From assembly GCA_009733775.1 (NCBI GenBank), contig WOGZ01000317.1, positions 1 through 38,060 of the forward strand: 38,060 bases of DNA. Reading direction: 5' to 3'. Each line of letters opens with the position of its first letter. The stretch's first letter is position 1. The translations under genes were made by a program, and so were the position numbers. This document shows, in pieces, positions 32,901-38,060 of this stretch. The notes beneath the pieces were generated by a model, which was not told the DNA's origin, searched no databases, and saw nothing but the letters and a program-made list of their open reading frames with translations. This DNA comes from Alectoria sarmentosa. Lineage: Eukaryota > Ascomycota > Lecanoromycetes > Lecanorales > Parmeliaceae.

Positions 32901-34070
32901 CAAATAACGTTTTAATTAATGAAATAAAAACCTCGAGAGAATAATAAAGACTTATAAAAATATTTAATAAAACCTTATTCGACAATTAAGCTTCGCTAAT
33001 TAACATATAATAAAAAATAATAATTCGTTATTATAAATTAAATCGATATCTCGAAATCTTTTTTTACTCACATCTCGAAGAGAGTAAAACGAATTATTAT
33101 TTTCAACGATTTAATAACGTAAAATTACGAAAAATAATAAATCGTCTTAAAGATTAAGTAAAATGTGATTCGAAAAATAATAATGTTATTAATCTTTTTT
33201 TTATACAATTATTAAAATAGCAAAATATTAAAAAAAATACGATTTTGAGAAAAAAATAACATATAATTTATGCAATTAAAGATCGCATATTTTATTAAAG
33301 CATATAACGTTAACATCGCATATATCTTTCATTATTCGTTTAAAAAATAAACGATTTATAATAACATTTATTATCTTAATAAGATTTTAAAACTTTATAT
33401 TATCGATTAATTATTAATTAATAAATGAGTAATTAGCGTTTTAAATAATTATTTATAAATTATTCGATTTTTCATCTTTTTTATTTATTAAAATATCGAA
33501 TATAATTATTATATCGAAAATATAAATAAAAGAAAACGATGTTAAAGAATTTTTATATGACTTGCGAACGAATAAAACACGCATTTTATTAAATAAACTT
33601 TTAAATAAGAAACTCGATATCGAGAGATTTAAACATAATAAATTAAAATTTAATGAATCGATTATTGTATATAAGAGTAAAAGAAAACGAAAGCGAGATG
33701 AAGATATCGTCGCGTTAAAACATATAAATGATTGAAAATAATAAATATCAGATCGAATAATCGTATGCGTTTTATATAAAGTATATATTATCGTGACGTT
33801 ATTTTTTATAAGTTTTTATAAAAGTTATAAAGTTTAAATTTAATTGAATTGACTTCGTAATTACTTCGCTGATAAAGATATTTGATAAATATATGTTTAT
33901 TTAATATATCTTAAGGTTTTTTTTTAATTTTTAAAAATTAATTTTATTATATAATTTAATCATTGAATTCAATAATAATATTACGTTTTTTATATATATT
34001 TATTTATCTGTATTACGAGCGTATTTTATATTTTTAATAGAATTGACTTTTTTTTAATATCACATTTTTT

Positions 34071-34134
34071 TAACATTACTCGATTAAGCTTAACGTGACT
34101 TGATAAAGACATTTATTTTTATATAAATGTCTTT
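34071..34134 (+). repeat. LTR-like motif copy C with 11-bp perfect hairpin
   Basis: The motif CTCGATTAAGCTTAACGTGA (34079-34098) resembles copies A and B. It is followed by a perfect 11-bp inverted repeat, arms AAAGACATTTA at 34105-34115 and its reverse complement at 34124-34134. The hairpin could be a polyadenylation or terminator-type structure in an LTR. Confidence 0.5.
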
Positions 34135-34389
34135 TTTTTATGTATATATTTTCTCTTCATTTAGTTATTTTATTTAATACATTTATATAATATAATTTTA
34201 TATTAATTTTAACATTATAATTAAATTATCTCACTTATTTCATTTATATCAATTAACGAATTCAAAAAATCGTGTTAATAAAAACTTTATCAACATATAA
34301 AAATTATTAAAATATCGTATTTTTAAGTTAAATTATTTACGATAATTAAAATTCGAATAATTCGCATCGAAATAATAATTTATCTCGTT

Positions 34390-34560
34390 ATTATGATTTC
34401 ATTTTATCTTTTTAATACGCGACTCGATTGAATTTAGCGCGACTTAACATTATTTATATAAATCGTCTTCGCATATATATTTTTCTTTATAGCTATTATT
34501 TCGTGCATATCGAAATATAAATATTTAACATTATTTTGATTTTTTGACACTCGTTAATAA
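34390..34560 (+). repeat. LTR-like direct repeat copy B
   Basis: Counterpart of copy A. It lies about 2.1 kb upstream of the reverse transcriptase relic in the same orientation, a spacing suitable for gag and protease, so it may be the 5' LTR of that element. Confidence 0.5.
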
Positions 34561-35978
34561 TAACGAATATAAAGAAAATATTAAAACATTCGTTTAATTA
34601 GCGAATCGAAAGAAATAATTACACATTATTTTTATATAACTCAAATTAAAACAACATTAATTATATCGTTCGAAAAATCATTATCAAAAATATTTAAATT
34701 TTTTATGATATTATTATCGAATAAAAAATTACGATTTTATAATCTTTTAAAGTTTTTTTTTTTCATTTCGCATTATCAAATTTCTTCGCACGAAATCGAC
34801 GACGACATAATAAATATTTTTTACATAAATAACGAAATTAAAAAAACGTTATTTAATTAACACATTGTTTTCACGAAAGTTTAATATATAAATAAACGAT
34901 TAAATAACATCTTTTATTGTTTTTTATATATTAAAATCAAATTTCTTTATTATACGAAAATTATTAAACACATTAAATAAGAAATATTAATACTCTTTTT
35001 TATTATAATACTCTTTAATATTATATTTTTCGAAATATTTAAATCTCTCTTTTTTTTCTTCTCTTTTATTTTCTTTTTTATCGATAATCTTTATCGAAAA
35101 AGAAAAAAAAAATTATATTTAAGATTTTTTGAATAAAATCAAATTACGTCGTATTTTAATTATATTTAAAGATTTTAAAAATCTCTTTTAACATTATAAA
35201 TCAAATTTATGATATATTTTTATTAATAAATAATTATTATATTAAGCGAAAATCACATTTAAAATTGTATTTTTAATAAAAAAATTAATTATTTTAATAA
35301 CGAAAATTATTCGCATTATAATAACACTTATAAAATTTATTATATCGATTTCATTTATTAAAATTAAAGTCGAAGTCGATATTAAGAAATTTATATATTA
35401 TAATTATAATTAAGTTAAACATATTAAGCGTGATTGTTTTCAATCGAATAAAAAAGTTGCTCGAATGCATATTATAAAAATAAATAATAACGACGACGAT
35501 AATTTGAAAGACTTTTCGAATGACTCGAGAAAAGATTAATCTTTTTCAAAATTATGGCAAAAAATAATATAAACGTGTGTTTAGTGAATACTTTAAATGA
35601 TTTCTTAACACGACGTTTTTTTCGAATAACAATTACATTATTATTACAAAATTAATAAATAATATTTACGAATTTTTTTACAAACTGCGAATGCATCGAA
35701 GCTTATATCGTTATTAATAAAATTATTATATTTAAAATATATAAACGCTTATAAATCGAGCTTTATTTTTTTTTAAATCAAAATTATTATGAGATTATAA
35801 TAAGCGATTATTCAAATAATTTATTATTTATTATCTTTTATTTATTTTGAATATACACGATTATAAAAAAGAATTTTATTTTATTTTTATCGCTTTGTTA
35901 AAATAATACGATTTAATTTTCGAAAAGTTATAAATAAATAAGTATAAAGTCGTATTCGATATATTAAAAAATAAGATA

Positions 35979-38060
35979 TTGTTTATATTTAAACGATATA
36001 AATATAATAATAATAAGATATTAACATTTGAGAATTTATCGTTTTTATTAAAAACATTATTTATTATTATTATACGATTTTTTAAATCTATTGCTGAGAA
36101 TGAATCGAATGAAAATAATTTCGATATAAATCATTTTAAAAACATTTCAAATAGAAAAAAATCGATATTAACATTTAAGAAATTTAAAAAAAAGATAATT
36201 AAAAAGTTTAATTTCATCGATATTGCTAAAATTAACGCATTAATTTATTATTATTTAACTCGAAATAAAAAAAATAAACTCTTTTCTTTGATAATGAATA
36301 AGATTTATAATATTTTTAATAAATCTCTCGAGGTTATATCACAATTATAATAAAATAATCGCATATTAATTAATAAATCATATTTATACGACTTCGAAAT
36401 CAAATATAAAAAGTGTTATAAATTATACATATAAAAAGACGCTCAAATTAATAATGTTGAAATTCTCACTTTTTAAAAGATGTTTAATAAACTTTTTTAT
36501 AAATTATTATGATTATATAAATGTTTTTGATAAATTATAAACGAACGTATTATTTTTATATCGTTTTTATAATTATAAATTGAAATTTGTTAAGGGAATA
36601 AACAAAAATATATTATTTAAAAGTCGAATATATTTATTATCAGATCATAAACTCGAACAAGTTAAAAAGTATTTAAATAAACATTTAAGAAAAGAATTTA
36701 TCGTATTTAATTATGCTTCATTTATTTTATTTGTTTTATTTATTAAAAAATTAAATAAAAGTTTGCGATTTTATGTGAATTATCGAAAATTAAACGCTAT
36801 CATCAAAAGAAATCGATATTTTATTTCATTAATAAATGAGATTTTAATAAGAATATAAGATTATAAATATCTTATATAATTTAATATTATCGCTATTTTT
36901 AATAAATTTCGAATGCATTTCGATAACGAGAATTTTATTATATTTATTATATTTTTTAAAGCATATAAATATCTAGTGCTTTCATTTAAATTAATAAATA
37001 ATTTTATTATTTATTAATAATATATAAACGACATTCTTTTCGAGTATTTAAATAACTTTTATTAAATATATTTAAATAATATTTTTATTTACAGTAAAAT
37101 TAAAAAAAAACACATTTAATATATTTAATTAATTTTTTAAAAGTTATAAAAAATCGACTTATAAGTGAATATTCTCAAATGCGAATTTTATATATAAAAA
37201 ATTAAATTTTTAGGTTTATTAATATTTATCGATGAATTATAAATGAATTTAATTAAAATATAAATCGTCGTCGATTGAGTATAATTTACAAATCTAAAAT
37301 AAATATAAATTTTTATCGACTTTTATAATTTTTATAAAAGGTTTATAAAAGATTTTTCGAAAATAATTAAATCGATGATTCGTTTTATAAAAAAAAATGT
37401 TATTTATAAATGATTATTCGTTTGTCAAAAAGTTTTTATTTAATTAAAAATCAACGTTATACGAGCTTTTACTTTACGACATTTCGATAAATTTAAAGAG
37501 ATAATTCTGAAAACGAATTTTTTCGATTATGTTAATAAAAGAGTATTATCACAATATAATAATAAGAGAATATTATATTTAATAATCTTTTATAATAAAA
37601 ATTTGATTTCGATCGAGTGCAATTATTAAATTTATAATAAGAAATTATTCGTTATTATTCGATATTTAGAATATTAACGACTCGAATTAAAATATATTAA
37701 CATTTCGATTAAGATATTCACGAATTATAAAGATTTTATATATTTTATTAAAAAACGTGATTTGAATCGTTATTAAATTAAATATTTTAATATGTTATTC
37801 GAATATAATATTAAAATTATTTATCGTTCGAAATCACAAAATCTCAAAATTAATATTTTTATTCGAATAATTAAGTATAAATTTATCGATTTTATAAATA
37901 AACGATTAAAATAATAACATCAAATTATTTTTATATTAAATCGTTTAAATTTCGATAATATCGAATTCGAAATTAATGTTATTAATGATTTTTTTTATTA
38001 TAAAGTGTTCGAAGCGAATAAAATTAATAACGAATATAACGAAATACGCGAGATAATTAT
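35979..38060 (+). pseudogene. RIP-degraded Ty3/gypsy pol (protease-linker, RT, RNase H), open to the right edge
   Basis: The frame at 35979-36350 resembles the segment before RT in fungal gypsy elements (DIAKINALIYYYLTRNKKNK). From about 36490 a single other frame carries the RT start region (SLRFYVNYRKLNAIIKRNRY, normally VDYRALNAI). It continues with IIAIFNKFRMH, AYKYLVLSF, YINDILFEYLNNFY, YLNNIFIYS at 37069, and FIDFYNFYKRFIKDFSKII. RNase H-like DYVNKRVLSQYNNK, KIFTNYKDFIYFIKKRDLNR and IIYRSKSQNLK extend to about 37930. All these keep one phase over about 1.4 kb despite many stops, so decay was by substitutions only. The catalytic YxDD reads YLNN, so the enzyme is dead. Integrase would lie beyond the window. 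Confidence 0.92.

Larger units (their letters stand above)
28031..35978. other. AT-rich, RIP-like block without readable genes
   Basis: About 8 kb of strongly AT-rich DNA. No intact gene is visible. Short open frames (for example 28516-28827, 30587-30802, 31288-31470, 32228-32461) are built of Asn, Lys, Ile, Phe and Tyr codons and are best read as chance or as remnants of mutated transposons. Many of the remaining G and C bases sit in CG dinucleotides. Repeats within it are listed separately. Confidence 0.7.

Overview
The window looks like nuclear DNA of a filamentous ascomycete (Pezizomycotina). It has short 50-66 nt introns with GT..AG ends and CTAAC/CTGAC-like branch sites. It carries fungal-type genes: a HeLo-like/NACHT/ankyrin NLR, an F-box protein, a kelch ectodomain protein, a secreted S41 peptidase and a UPF0187/bestrophin channel. 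It is also split into gene-bearing DNA of normal GC and very AT-rich blocks (about 7.6-8.7, 18.7-21.8 and 28.0-38.06 kb). Those blocks hold transposon relics full of G/C-to-A/T changes, as expected from repeat-induced point mutation (RIP). I cannot name the species.

Left part (1-9.97 kb). An LTR copy on the minus strand (1-140) abuts a possible F-box gene fragment. Next come an unrecognised 647-aa membrane protein (minus, 1134-3077), an intergenic stretch with a near-perfect hairpin, and a six-exon kelch-type receptor-like protein (plus, 4709-6676). A complete but non-coding LTR retrotransposon of 1439 bp (7402-8840) has 144-bp LTRs and AAAGT target duplications. It sits one base, plus its 5-bp duplication, upstream of a small ORF.

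Middle (9.97-18.7 kb). Two minus-strand genes lie here: a UPF0187/bestrophin-like anion channel (9969-11468) and a two-exon, 1423-aa NLR (12895-17232). The NLR has a HeLo-like N-terminus, a charged coiled-coil linker, a NACHT NTPase with an embedded ZZ-like zinc-binding insert, and about 16 ankyrin repeats. Such proteins act in fungal self/non-self recognition and regulated cell death. The intergenic DNA holds microsatellites and an inverted repeat.

18.7-21.8 kb is one whole PIF/Harbinger DNA transposon: 35-bp identical terminal inverted repeats, a TAA duplication, and a transposase relic still readable in a single frame. It lies about 230 bp upstream of a secreted S41-family peptidase gene (22049-24759) that shows an apparent frameshift just after its signal peptide.

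24.8-28.0 kb has an 8-bp polypyrimidine minisatellite with a 48-bp higher-order period, an inverted repeat with 38-bp arms, and an F-box gene (minus, 26009-27628). From about 28.0 kb to the right edge the DNA is extremely AT-rich: tandem arrays, LTR-like direct repeats, and a RIP-degraded Ty3/gypsy pol (about 35.98-38.06 kb). Its RT-RNase H frame keeps its length but has many stops, and the catalytic YxDD has become YLNN.

The intact genes do not look like one pathway or a metabolic cluster. They look like fast-evolving accessory genes (NLR, F-box, kelch receptor, secreted peptidase) in a transposon-rich compartment. I see no clear previously undescribed system. The most unusual items are the compact LTR element whose LTRs escaped the AT drift of its interior, and the zinc-finger-in-NACHT NLR.
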